Of a stretch of DNA of 64,000 bases, positions 1 to 9,113 are shown one piece after another. Each line of letters begins with the position of its first letter. The first letter of the stretch is position 1. The stretch is from Pseudomonadales bacterium (GTDB lineage Bacteria; Pseudomonadota; Gammaproteobacteria; Pseudomonadales; Azotimanducaceae). Location of the stretch: assembly GCA_028285415.1 (NCBI GenBank), contig JANQPF010000003.1, positions 186,001-250,000 of the forward strand, given 5' to 3'. The position numbers and the translations under genes are program-made. The notes under the pieces are model-generated. The model had not been told where the DNA came from. It did not search any database and saw only the letters and a program-made list of their open reading frames with translations.

Positions 1-1
1 A

Positions 2-412
2 GGCATGATTCATGGCGACCTTTTCCGCGACAACGCGCTCTACAACGAGCGCGGCCTGACGGGTGTGCTCGATTTTCATCACGCGGCCACCGGTTTCTGG
101 ATCTACGACCTTGCCGTGGTTGCCAACGACTGGTGCAACGACGCCGGTGGGCAGCTGGACCCCGACCGTACCACCGCCATGCTGCGCGCCTACCACAGCA
201 TCCGGCCGCTGACCGACGCGGAGCTCTGGTTTTTCTCCGAGTTTGCACTATACGCCGCGGTGGCCTTCTGGCTGTCACGCCTGGCGGTTGCCGTGTCACA
301 ACAGAACGCGGGCCTGGTACGCTTCAAGAACCCGGACGAGTTCAAACGTATCGTCCAGCACCACACCCGCCATAGTTTCTATCTCGACCCACGCGCCCTC
401 CTGACGGACTGA
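2..412 (+). CDS. thrB: Homoserine kinase, APH-like type II (C-terminal part)
   Basis: This is the 3' end of a gene that begins before the window; the frame is open from base 2. It phosphorylates homoserine on the way to threonine. The fragment has the aminoglycoside-phosphotransferase-type catalytic loop HGDLFRDN at its start, then a metal-binding DFHH segment (GVLDFHHA). The tail FWLSRL...FKNPDEFKRI is typical of Pseudomonas-type ThrB rather than the GHMP-type enzyme of E. coli. The ATP-binding N-terminal lobe is outside the window. The gene is followed by 91 bp and then the glutamate dehydrogenase gene on the same strand. The family call is firm; the start cannot be seen. Confidence 0.9.
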   Translation, partial: GMIHGDLFRDNALYNERGLTGVLDFHHAATGFWIYDLAVVANDWCNDAGGQLDPDRTTAMLRAYHSIRPLTDAELWFFSEFALYAAVAFWLSRLAVAVSQQNAGLVRFKNPDEFKRIVQHHTRHSFYLDPRALLTD

Positions 413-503
413 ACGGGCACTTTCCCCGCCTTTCCCAATCATGGCGCAACGTCCTGAATGACGTAATATCAGCATTCCAGCGGGAGGGAGCGCAGGCAGC
501 AAG

Positions 504-3500
504 ATGCCAGACACGGCCTATATCGATCGTCTGCAGAAACGTATTGCACTGCGTCTGAAGGGCGCCGAGCTGCCTCTGGTGCAATCATTCGCCGCCGTAT
601 TCTGGCAGCGCAATCCGGAAGAGGATCTGGCCAGCCGCGATCTCGACGACGACGCAGGCGCCACCATCGAAGCGCTGCGCCGACTGCGCGACCGCGCCGC
701 GGACGAGGTCACGATTGCCGTCATGAATCCGCAAAGCAGCCGCGACGGATGGGGCTGTGCACACACCGTTGCCATCGTGGCGGCGCCCAACATGCCGTTC
801 ATGGTCGATTCGCTCCTCATGGCGCTGTCCCATGACGGCTCGGTCACGCATCACCTCAACAACGTGGTGCTGCAGGTGGACCGCGATGACGGCGGTGCGG
901 TCACGGCGCTCTCGGAAAATCAGCAGGGCAACAACCGCGAGCTCCTGGCCTACGCGGAAATTGACCGTCTGGAGGACGATGAGCTCGAGGCGTTGCAGTC
1001 GAAGCTCGCAGACATTGTCGTGGACCTGCAGGCGGCAGTCGAAGATTTCCGGCTGATGAAAGCTCAGGTGCAGGCCATCATCGAGGACCTCGAGGCGCAC
1101 CCGCCGCCGCTCGAATCCGCCGAAGTCAAAGAGGGCATCGCGTTTCTCCAGTGGCTCCTGGCCGACCACTTCACTTTTCTCGGCTATCGCGAATTCTCCT
1201 ACGCCGACAATCAGATCCAGCAGACCGGCACCGCGCTTGGCCTGCAGCGCATCCGCCGAGCGGCAAGCTCCCGCAGCCTTGCCGAGCAACCCGAGCGCAC
1301 CCGCTCGTTCCTGCTCGAGCCGCGACTTCTGTCCTTCTCGAAATCCGGCACGCGCTCCCGGGTGCACCGGCCTGCCTACCCCGACTATGTGGGTATCCGG
1401 CGCTTCGATGCTGAAGGCAACGTCACCGGCGAGCTGGGCCTGCTTGGCCTCTACACGTCCGGAGTCTACTGGGAGTTTCCCGAGCGCATACCGGTACTGC
1501 GGCGCAAGGTCGCGTCGGTGTTGACCCGATCCGGCCTCGATCCGACGGGATTCGACGGCAAAGTCTTTGCCCAGGTTGTACGCACCTACCCTAGAGATGA
1601 GCTGTTTCAGATCGACGAAGACGCGCTCCTGGAGACAGCGCTCGCCATTACCGACATCCATGAGCGACGCCAGGTCCGTGTCTTCACCCGCTTCGACAGC
1701 TACGGACTTTTTGCGACAACCCTGGTTTACATGCCGCGCGACCTGTTCAGCACGGCGGTACGCGTCAGGCTGCACGATCTTCTGGTCGAGGTGTTCGACG
1801 CCGAGGACGCGGACCACGACATTCTCCTGTCCGAGTCGATTCTCGTGCGGGTGCAGTTCAACTTACGCATCCGCCCGGACAGCCGGCCCGGCGTCGAACG
1901 CAAGGCGCTGGAGGCGCGCATCAGCCAGCTGATCCGCGACTGGCACTCGGAGCTGAGCTCTGCGCTCACTCAGCACTTCGGCGAATCGCAGGGTCGCCGC
2001 CTGCATCTGAAATACGCCGACGCGTTCACGGCGGGTTATGCCGAACGCTACGACGCGCGCGCAGCCGCAGACGACATTGCAGACCTCGAAAGTCTCGGCG
2101 ACGTGACGCCGTTGGCGACACGCCTGTACCGTCTGCCCGAAGATCCGGCCGATACGGTACGGTTGAAGCTCTTTCATCGTGGACCACCGCTGCCGCTTTC
2201 CGACGTGGTGCCCACTCTCGAGAACCTGGGTCTCAGGGTTCTAAACGAGTTTCCTTATCCGGTGACCGCGCAAGGTGCACCCGCTGCTTCCATCCATGCC
2301 TATCGCCTGGACACGAACGTACCGCTGGATGTCAGCGCAGTGGCCGCGGATTTCAACGACGCTTTCGTGCGCATCTGGCAGCGGCAGGTGGAAGACGACG
2401 GTTTCAACCGGCTGATCCTCAATGCGGGCCTGAGCTGGCGCCAGGCCAACGTGCTGCGCGCCTATGCGCAATACATCAAGCAAATCCGGTTCGGCTTTTC
2501 TCAACAGTTCATCAGCGACACGCTGTACAAACACACGGACATCGCCGTTCATCTGGTGACGTTCTTCGAACAGCGCTTCGAACCGGCGGCGGACGCTGAC
2601 GAAGCAGTCAACGTGGCGCTGCGCGAGGCCATCGTAAACAGCCTGGAAGAGGTTGAACTCCTCAATGAGGACCGCATCCTGCGGCGGATACTGGAAGTCA
2701 TGGAGGCAACGCAGCGCACCAACTACTTCGTCGGGTCTGCCGCGGAGCCTCGCCCCGTTCTGTCGCTGAAGCTCATTCCAGCCAGCATCTCGGACATTCC
2801 CAGACCCGTCCCGGCCTACGAGATTTTCGTCAGCGCCCCGCACGTCGAGGGTGTACATCTGCGCGGCGGGTCGATTGCCCGCGGCGGTCTGCGCTGGTCG
2901 GATCGTCTCGAAGACTACCGAACCGAAGTCCTGGGTCTGGTCAAAGCTCAGGTGGTGAAAAACGCCGTCATCGTACCCACAGGCGCCAAAGGCGGCTTTG
3001 TCACCAAGACGAATCGCAATGGCGCCGACTGTTATCGCGATTTCATCCGCGGCCTCCTCGACGTCACAGACAATCTGGTCGACGGGGCGGTGGTCCCACC
3101 GGAAGACGTGAAAGTGCTCGACGCGCCCGATCCATACCTCGTGGTTGCAGCTGACAAGGGTACGGCAACATTTTCCGACTACGCCAACGAGATCGCCGAG
3201 GACTACGGCTTCTGGCTGCACGACGCGTTTGCCTCCGGTGGGTCAAACGGCTACGACCACAAAAAGATGGGGATTACCGCACGGGGTGCCTGGGTATCGG
3301 TGCAACGCCACTTTGCCGAGCAGGACATCAACGTGCAGCAGGACAGCATTACGGTGCTCGGCATCGGTGACATGTCCGGAGACGTCTTCGGCAACGGCAT
3401 GCTGTGCTCGGAAGCGATCAAGCTCGTTGCTGCGTTCAATCATCAGCACATCTTCGTCGACCCGACGCCCGACCCGGCCGCAAGCTTCGCCGAGCGCAGG

Positions 3501-5231
3501 CGCCTCTTCGAGCTGCCTCGTTCCAGTTGGACGGACTACGATGCCGGTCTCATCAGCACTGGCGGGGGCGTCTTCTCGAGGACCGCCAAATCCATTGCCA
3601 TTTCTCCTGAGATGCAGCGCGCCTTCGGTATTGAAGCGACCACGCTTGCGCCCGATCAGTTCATTCACGAGCTCCTGCAAAGTCCCGTGCAGCTGATCTG
3701 GATGGGCGGCATCGGAACCTACGTCAAAGCAAGCGGCGAATCTCACGATGACGTCGGGGACCGCGGCAATGATCACCTGCGCATCGACGCCAATCAGCTG
3801 CGGTGCACCGCCGTGGGCGAAGGCGGCAACCTCGGACTGACGCAGCGTGCGCGCATAGAATTTGCACTGAACGGTGGCGCGGTCAACACCGATTTCATCG
3901 ACAACGCTGGCGGCGTCGATTGCTCGGATCACGAGGTCAACATCAAAATCGCGTTGAACGCGCTCGTGGCAAGCGAAGACCTCACACGCAAGCAGCGCAA
4001 CCGCCTGCTCGAAGACATGACCGACGCCGTGGCCGATCTGGTACTCGCCAACAACTACTCACAGACGCGCTCTCTGAGCGTAGCCGTGCGCCACGCCGCC
4101 AGCCGCACGGGCGAGTATCAACGCCTCATTCACTTCCTCGAAGTCAACGCGGGGCTCGATCGCGCACTGGAATACGTACCTACTGAAGATGAGCTGAGCG
4201 ATCGCGCCGTTGCCGGTCTGGGACTGACTCGCCCGGAATTCGCGGTGCTGATGGCCTACAGTAAAATCCACGTGAAAAGGGCCCTCATCGAGAGCAACGT
4301 TCACGAGGACGCCACCGTGCGTGCCCTGGCCCTGAAGCCGTTCCCGAATCAGCTCCTCGAGGCGCATGCGGACAGTCTCGATACTCACCGCCTGGTTCGC
4401 GAGATCATCGCCACGCAGCTGGCCAACGAGATGATCGACCGCCTTGGAGTCAGCTTCGTCAGTCATACGCTCAGCTTTGTCGGGGGCGACGTGGCTGACA
4501 TTGCGCGCGCCTACGTGGTGATGTCCGCCTGTTTCGAATTTGACGCCTGGTTCGGCGACCTCCGCGATTGTCGGGAGCTGCCGGCGCAAACGCAGTTCGA
4601 CGTACTGCTCGACATCATGCGTCTCGGCAGACGGTGCGTCCGCTGGATGACGAGACACTGTGACTTCTCACAGCCCCTGGTACAGCACGTTGAGGCTTTC
4701 AAACCCAGCATTGAACGCCTTGTCGCTGCACGCGATGGCGCGGTCGGGGAGCAGGGTTCGCAATGGTTGGCGCGACGCGACGCGCTGATCAGCGCAGGCA
4801 TGCCGGATTCGCTGGCGCAGAAATCAGCCGGCGCTGCGGAGCTCGCTACGCTTCTGCCGATGATTGACATGGCCCGGCAGCGCGCCTGCGACGAGACTCG
4901 TCTTGCTCAGGCAACTATCGAGATCGGCGCATCACTGCAGCTCGACTGGCTCAACAACCGCCTGATGAGCATTACTTCAGCCTCCCACTGGCAGGCAATG
5001 GAACGCGATACCCTGCTTGACGACCTTTTCATGCGCCAGAATCTGCTCGGAGCGCTGGTGTTGGAACAGGCCGACGGTGATCCCGAACGCTGGCTGAGTG
5101 AACATCCCTCTTTCCACAACGCGTGGCTTCACACGGTAGAAGAGGCGCAGCACGCAACCGGCCAGGAATTTTCGATGTACGCGATTCTCCTGCGTCGTCT
5201 ATCCGACCTCTGCGCACGACAGGGGTGTTGA
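504..5231 (+). CDS. gdhB: NAD-specific glutamate dehydrogenase, large (180 kDa) type
   Basis: It oxidatively deaminates glutamate to 2-oxoglutarate with NAD+, feeding glutamate carbon into the TCA cycle in the cytoplasm. At 1575 residues it matches the very large bacterial GDH class (about 1600 aa), which has long N-terminal regulatory (ACT-like) and C-terminal domains around a catalytic core. The core is visible from about residue 790: GGLRWSDRLEDYRTEV, then VPTGAKGGF, ASGGSNGYDHK, GIGDMSGDVFGNGML and WMGGIGTYVKA. The ATG at 504 follows a purine-rich stretch, and no better start is seen nearby. It ends 5 bp before the convergent egtD stop, with no obvious terminator between. Confident. Confidence 0.96.
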   Translation: MPDTAYIDRLQKRIALRLKGAELPLVQSFAAVFWQRNPEEDLASRDLDDDAGATIEALRRLRDRAADEVTIAVMNPQSSRDGWGCAHTVAIVAAPNMPFMVDSLLMALSHDGSVTHHLNNVVLQVDRDDGGAVTALSENQQGNNRELLAYAEIDRLEDDELEALQSKLADIVVDLQAAVEDFRLMKAQVQAIIEDLEAHPPPLESAEVKEGIAFLQWLLADHFTFLGYREFSYADNQIQQTGTALGLQRIRRAASSRSLAEQPERTRSFLLEPRLLSFSKSGTRSRVHRPAYPDYVGIRRFDAEGNVTGELGLLGLYTSGVYWEFPERIPVLRRKVASVLTRSGLDPTGFDGKVFAQVVRTYPRDELFQIDEDALLETALAITDIHERRQVRVFTRFDSYGLFATTLVYMPRDLFSTAVRVRLHDLLVEVFDAEDADHDILLSESILVRVQFNLRIRPDSRPGVERKALEARISQLIRDWHSELSSALTQHFGESQGRRLHLKYADAFTAGYAERYDARAAADDIADLESLGDVTPLATRLYRLPEDPADTVRLKLFHRGPPLPLSDVVPTLENLGLRVLNEFPYPVTAQGAPAASIHAYRLDTNVPLDVSAVAADFNDAFVRIWQRQVEDDGFNRLILNAGLSWRQANVLRAYAQYIKQIRFGFSQQFISDTLYKHTDIAVHLVTFFEQRFEPAADADEAVNVALREAIVNSLEEVELLNEDRILRRILEVMEATQRTNYFVGSAAEPRPVLSLKLIPASISDIPRPVPAYEIFVSAPHVEGVHLRGGSIARGGLRWSDRLEDYRTEVLGLVKAQVVKNAVIVPTGAKGGFVTKTNRNGADCYRDFIRGLLDVTDNLVDGAVVPPEDVKVLDAPDPYLVVAADKGTATFSDYANEIAEDYGFWLHDAFASGGSNGYDHKKMGITARGAWVSVQRHFAEQDINVQQDSITVLGIGDMSGDVFGNGMLCSEAIKLVAAFNHQHIFVDPTPDPAASFAERRRLFELPRSSWTDYDAGLISTGGGVFSRTAKSIAISPEMQRAFGIEATTLAPDQFIHELLQSPVQLIWMGGIGTYVKASGESHDDVGDRGNDHLRIDANQLRCTAVGEGGNLGLTQRARIEFALNGGAVNTDFIDNAGGVDCSDHEVNIKIALNALVASEDLTRKQRNRLLEDMTDAVADLVLANNYSQTRSLSVAVRHAASRTGEYQRLIHFLEVNAGLDRALEYVPTEDELSDRAVAGLGLTRPEFAVLMAYSKIHVKRALIESNVHEDATVRALALKPFPNQLLEAHADSLDTHRLVREIIATQLANEMIDRLGVSFVSHTLSFVGGDVADIARAYVVMSACFEFDAWFGDLRDCRELPAQTQFDVLLDIMRLGRRCVRWMTRHCDFSQPLVQHVEAFKPSIERLVAARDGAVGEQGSQWLARRDALISAGMPDSLAQKSAGAAELATLLPMIDMARQRACDETRLAQATIEIGASLQLDWLNNRLMSITSASHWQAMERDTLLDDLFMRQNLLGALVLEQADGDPERWLSEHPSFHNAWLHTVEEAQHATGQEFSMYAILLRRLSDLCARQGC

Positions 5232-5236
5232 GGACA

Positions 5237-6196
5237 CTAGTTCCCGCGTAGCAGAAAGATCGAAAACCACTCCTGTTCGTCCGTCCACTCGGCTTCGGCG
5301 GTGAAACCGGCGCCCGCGGCGAGCTCAACGAACTCCGCTCTGTCGTACTTGTAGGAGTTTTCGGTGTGGACCCTTTCGTTGGCCGCAAAGTGCATGGTCA
5401 CCCCGGCAACGTTGACATCCTGATCACGCTGACTTTCGAGAAACATCTGTATGCATCCTTCCTCCGCGTTGTAGCGGGCAAGGTGGCGGAATCCATCCAG
5501 CTCGAAATCAGCCTGCAGACGGCTGTTGATGTGCGCAAGGACGTTGAGGTTGAACGCGGCCGTCACCCCGAGCGCATCGTTGTAGGCATCTTCGAGCACG
5601 CTGACGACCTTTTTGCGATCCACGCCAATCAGGAGCGCACCGCCAGATCCGACCGTCTCACGCACGCCGGTGAGAAATCGGCGCGCCTCCAGCGGCGTGA
5701 AGTTACCGATACTCGAGCCGGGGAAAAACCCGACCCGGGTCAGCTCGTCGACTTCCGGAGGGACGGTTACCGGCAGGGAGAAATCCGCACAAACGGGGTA
5801 TACGTGCAGCGCCGGAAAATCGGCATGCAGCTCGCGCGCGTTTTCCTGCAGGTGCTCATTGGAAATATCCACAGGAACGTAGGCTTCCGGTGAGACAGCC
5901 TCGAGCAGTTTGCGGATTTTGCGCGAGTTGCCGCTGCCGTATTCGATGAGGCATACGCCTTCACCCAGGCTGCCTGCCATGTCGTCGAGATAAGTGTCGA
6001 AGAGACCCATCTCAGTCCGGGTAAGGTAATACTCGTCGAGCTCGGTGATCTCCTCGAACAGCGCCGATCCACGAGCGTCATAAAAATACTTGGGAGAGAT
6101 GAACTTCGGCTCACTGCCGAGTCCCTGCAATACCTCCTCGGCCATGTCTGTGTCCGGAGGCTGATGGTCGTAAAACGCGTAGTTGCCGCTATTCAA
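5237..6196 (-). CDS. egtD: L-histidine N-alpha-methyltransferase (ergothioneine biosynthesis)
   Basis: EgtD trimethylates the alpha-amino group of histidine with three SAM to make hercynine, the first step of ergothioneine synthesis. The 319-residue protein has the family opening (KFISPKYFYDARGSALFEEI, then YYLTRTE near residue 57). It also has the SAM-binding motif LIEYGSGNSRK at about 83-93. Its start overlaps the end of egtB by 8 bp, so the two are translated from one message with egtB first. Length and motifs fit the family well. Confidence 0.95.
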   Translation of the reverse strand: MNSGNYAFYDHQPPDTDMAEEVLQGLGSEPKFISPKYFYDARGSALFEEITELDEYYLTRTEMGLFDTYLDDMAGSLGEGVCLIEYGSGNSRKIRKLLEAVSPEAYVPVDISNEHLQENARELHADFPALHVYPVCADFSLPVTVPPEVDELTRVGFFPGSSIGNFTPLEARRFLTGVRETVGSGGALLIGVDRKKVVSVLEDAYNDALGVTAAFNLNVLAHINSRLQADFELDGFRHLARYNAEEGCIQMFLESQRDQDVNVAGVTMHFAANERVHTENSYKYDRAEFVELAAGAGFTAEAEWTDEQEWFSIFLLRGN

Positions 6197-7487
6197 TGTG
6201 TTTCGCCAGTCTGATACCTGAAAACTGCCAACGGTCCGGCGGATAGAAAAAGTTCCGATAGCTGGCGCGGATGTGGGAACCCGGGGTGGCGGTTGAGCCG
6301 CCGCGCAGCACGAGCTGGCTGCTCATGAACTTGCCGTTGTATTCGCCGAGCGTTCCCGGTAACGGCGCATAACCCGGATAGGGTCCGTAGCTGCTCGAGG
6401 TCCACTCCCAGACGTCGCCGAACATCTGCCCGAGTCCGGACCCTCGCGCCGCCTGCGGGTGGTAAACCCCATCTTCGACGAAGCTACCCGGTTCAACCGC
6501 GACGTTCGAGGCATGCTCCCATTCGAACTCGGTAGGCAGCCGCAGTCCCGCCCACGTTGCATAGGCGAACGCCTCATGCGCGCTCACGTGCACTACCGGC
6601 AGATTGCCCTGCAGCGGGTGCAGCCCGTCGAGGCGGTATTCACACCACTGCCCGTCCTCATGGACCCAGTACAGTGGGGCTTGCCAGCCCGCGGCCTGCA
6701 CCGTGGACCATCCCTCAGACAGCCAGAGGTCCGCTCGCTCGTACCCACCGTCGTCGACGAAGTCGAGGAACTCGGAGTTGGTGACAAGACGATCAGCCAA
6801 CAGAAACGGTTGCAGCAACACCTCGTGGCGGGGCAGCTCGTTGTCGAATGCAAATCCGTCCGCGGTGTTGTGGCCAACCGCAACGATCCCCCCGTCGAAG
6901 GTGGTGAACGTGAGCGCCGCAGGTGATTCCCCGGCGTCTGCGCAGCTTCCACCATAAGCCGGGTAGAGCGGATTGTTACCGAAGTTGTATTTCAGGTCCG
7001 TGAGCAGGAGCTCCTGATGCTGCTGCTCATGATGAAGTCCCAGGACGGTCCGCGCCTGGACGTCCTCGGCGTCCGCCGAATCCAGCAGCTCCTGCATGTG
7101 TTGATCGACGTGTTCACGGTAAGCCATGACCTCAGCCACCGTCGGACGCGACAGGTAACCACGTCGAGGACGAGGATACGGTTCCCCGACACCGTTGTAA
7201 TAGGAGTTGAACAGGTATTCGAATTTCGGGTGAAAAACGGCGTATCCCGGGACGAACTCGCGCAGGATGAACGTTTCGAAGAACCATGTGGTATGCGCAA
7301 GATGCCACTTCGGCGGGCTTGCGTCCGCCATGGGTTGCACGCCGAAGTCTTCGATTTCGAGAGGCTCACAGAGCTGCGCACTCTGCTCACGGACACTGAC
7401 ATAGTATCGCGTCAACTCATCAGCGCTGCCGTGCGCTTGCGCCTCGGTCGGGCTCGCCGGGGTGTCCCACCCCCGTTGTGGCTTCAT
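6189..7487 (-). CDS. egtB: Ergothioneine synthase EgtB (hercynine oxygenase)
   Basis: EgtB is a non-heme iron enzyme that joins a sulfur donor (gamma-glutamylcysteine or cysteine) to hercynine using O2. The N-terminal DinB-like domain carries the iron-binding histidines: H65 in LAHTTWFF, and the HxxxH pair H153/H157 in HHEQQHQEL. The C-terminal half is a formylglycine-generating-enzyme-like (FGE-sulfatase) domain, with LPTEFEWEHA, GDVWEWTSS and LRGGS. At 432 residues it is full length. It lies upstream of egtD with an 8-bp overlap. The EgtC and EgtE steps are not encoded nearby, so the lyase must be elsewhere. Which thiol is used cannot be told from these motifs. Confidence 0.94.
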   Translation of the reverse strand: MKPQRGWDTPASPTEAQAHGSADELTRYYVSVREQSAQLCEPLEIEDFGVQPMADASPPKWHLAHTTWFFETFILREFVPGYAVFHPKFEYLFNSYYNGVGEPYPRPRRGYLSRPTVAEVMAYREHVDQHMQELLDSADAEDVQARTVLGLHHEQQHQELLLTDLKYNFGNNPLYPAYGGSCADAGESPAALTFTTFDGGIVAVGHNTADGFAFDNELPRHEVLLQPFLLADRLVTNSEFLDFVDDGGYERADLWLSEGWSTVQAAGWQAPLYWVHEDGQWCEYRLDGLHPLQGNLPVVHVSAHEAFAYATWAGLRLPTEFEWEHASNVAVEPGSFVEDGVYHPQAARGSGLGQMFGDVWEWTSSSYGPYPGYAPLPGTLGEYNGKFMSSQLVLRGGSTATPGSHIRASYRNFFYPPDRWQFSGIRLAKHIE

Positions 7488-7545
7488 CGGGCTCCTTAAC
7501 TCGCGTCGCCGGGAAATCGCCTGCGGCGGTCACCAGCGAATCCCT

Positions 7546-8181
7546 TCAGAAGTTCACCGCCAGCGTTTGATACGCAAGCCTAATGGTCTCAGGGTCATGC
7601 GGCAACTTGATGAAGCCGTGATAGTGGCCGAGCGGGTTGATGATGCTGATGTGTCCGGTGTGATCCATCGTGTAGCTGTCCCCTTCCGGCACTTTGCCGA
7701 AGGAGGAGTTGAGCTGTTGGGCAAACACCGCCGTCGCCTCGAGCGTGCCGCGAACGCCGAGGAAACGTGGCGAAAACGCTTCGGCGTACGCCCCCAGAAG
7801 TTCCTGCGTATCACGCTCCGGATCGACGCTCACCAGCACCCCCTGGAACTGCTCGGCAAGGTCGCCGCCGCGTTTGCGCAATTCCGCCTCAACCTGCCCC
7901 AGGACCGACATGCTCGTCGGACAGATATCGGGACAGTGTGTGAATCCGAAGAAGACGAACGTCCACTTGCCGTTCAGCCGCTCGCGGTCGAAGGCGGCGC
8001 CGTTCTGATCGAGAAGCTCAATGCCGGCCAGATCGCGCGGGCGGGGCAGCACAAACACGCCCTTGTCTCGCAGTTCCTCTTCCGACAGCTGCGGCACGCG
8101 CGTAAAGCTGTAGACGAACATGCTGAGCACCGCGGTGATGAACACCACGCACAAGAGCACCGAACGTGCGATGGGCGACAT
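7546..8181 (-). CDS. SCO1/SenC family copper chaperone
   Basis: This is a membrane-anchored thioredoxin-fold protein that delivers copper to, or reduces, the CuA site of cytochrome oxidase subunit II. It has an N-terminal membrane anchor (residues about 7-26). The copper-binding CxxxC follows in FGFTHCPDICP (C83, C87), and the distal ligand H174 is in YTMDHTGHIS, so all three ligands are present. At 211 residues it is normal for the family. Its ATG overlaps the ctaB stop (ATGA-type junction). It is the last gene of the leftward run SURF1, PA0111-like, ctaA, ctaB, sco. Confidence 0.94.
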   Translation of the reverse strand: MSPIARSVLLCVVFITAVLSMFVYSFTRVPQLSEEELRDKGVFVLPRPRDLAGIELLDQNGAAFDRERLNGKWTFVFFGFTHCPDICPTSMSVLGQVEAELRKRGGDLAEQFQGVLVSVDPERDTQELLGAYAEAFSPRFLGVRGTLEATAVFAQQLNSSFGKVPEGDSYTMDHTGHISIINPLGHYHGFIKLPHDPETIRLAYQTLAVNF

Positions 8182-9113
8182 CAGGTCGTAATCCTGTCGA
8201 ATTCGAGCAGCGATCCACTTGAGACGCTGCTGGCCATCAGATAGTGGTCGAGCAGTAAAAATCCGAAGAGGAGCCCGAGATAGAGGATGGAGTAGCGAAA
8301 CGTCTCGATCGGCGCGCGAGGGTTGACGTTCCGTACGATCGCCACCGCCCAGTAGACAAAGCCCGCTCCGAGCGCCAGCGCACCCGCAAGGTACAGGAGG
8401 CCCGACATGCCGATGATGAACGGCAACACCGAGGCCACGACGAGAATAATGGTGTAGAGCAGGATGTGCAGACGAGTGAACGATTCACCGTGCGTGACCG
8501 GCAGCATCGGCACACCAACTTCCGCGTATTCGTCCTTGCGATCCAGGGCCAACGCCCAGAAGTGGGGTGGCGTCCAGGCAAAAATGATGAGCACCAGCAG
8601 CAGCCCGCCCGGATCGATACTGTTGGTGACCGCGGTCCAGCCGAAGAGTGGCGGTGCCGCCCCGAATAGACCGCCAATTACGATGTTCTGCGGCGTCGCG
8701 CGTTTCAGAAAGAAGGTATAAATTAATCCATAGCCCACCCACGACGCAAGGTTCAGCCACGCGGTCAGGGGATTGACGCCAAACCAGAGGATGAGCATTC
8801 CGCCGATGCCGATGACGGCGGAGAACGTCATTCCCTGCACGGCGCCGACCCGGCCCGTTGCGATCGGGCGGTCCTGGGTGCGCGCCATCTGCTTGTCTAT
8901 GTGTGCATCGGCGATGTGATTGACGACGGCGGCGGAACCCGCAACCAGGCCTATGCCGACGAGCCCCAGCACCACAATGTCGAGCGGCACGGAGGACGGC
9001 GTGGCCAGAAACATACCAACCAGCGCGCACAGCAGCATGAGCATGACCACGCGCGGCTTGCACATTTCATAATAGTCGCGCCAGCTTGCGCGCTCGGTGA
9101 TGACTTCACTCAT
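8181..9113 (-). CDS. ctaB: Protoheme IX farnesyltransferase (heme O synthase)
   Basis: This UbiA-family integral membrane prenyltransferase adds a farnesyl group to heme B to give heme O, the precursor of the heme A made by CtaA next door. The first prenyl-diphosphate-binding motif is NHIADAHID (N65, D69, D73), followed by RTQDRPIATG. The second Asp-rich motif is DRKDEYAEVGVPMLP. Several hydrophobic helices run through the 310 residues. Its start overlaps the ctaA stop by 4 bp, which suggests translational coupling. The symbol cyoE is also used for this family; the aa3-oxidase context favours ctaB. Confidence 0.96.
   Translation of the reverse strand: MSEVITERASWRDYYEMCKPRVVMLMLLCALVGMFLATPSSVPLDIVVLGLVGIGLVAGSAAVVNHIADAHIDKQMARTQDRPIATGRVGAVQGMTFSAVIGIGGMLILWFGVNPLTAWLNLASWVGYGLIYTFFLKRATPQNIVIGGLFGAAPPLFGWTAVTNSIDPGGLLLVLIIFAWTPPHFWALALDRKDEYAEVGVPMLPVTHGESFTRLHILLYTIILVVASVLPFIIGMSGLLYLAGALALGAGFVYWAVAIVRNVNPRAPIETFRYSILYLGLLFGFLLLDHYLMASSVSSGSLLEFDRITT

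Noticed and set aside
585-1817. A 410-codon open frame antisense to the glutamate dehydrogenase gene
   Set aside because: The plus-strand protein is conserved through this region; the antisense product has no motif.
4269-4274. CACGTG core resembling half of parS
   Set aside because: The flanks do not continue the palindrome (no GTTnC arm and AAAAGG on the right), so it misses the ParB consensus at several bases.
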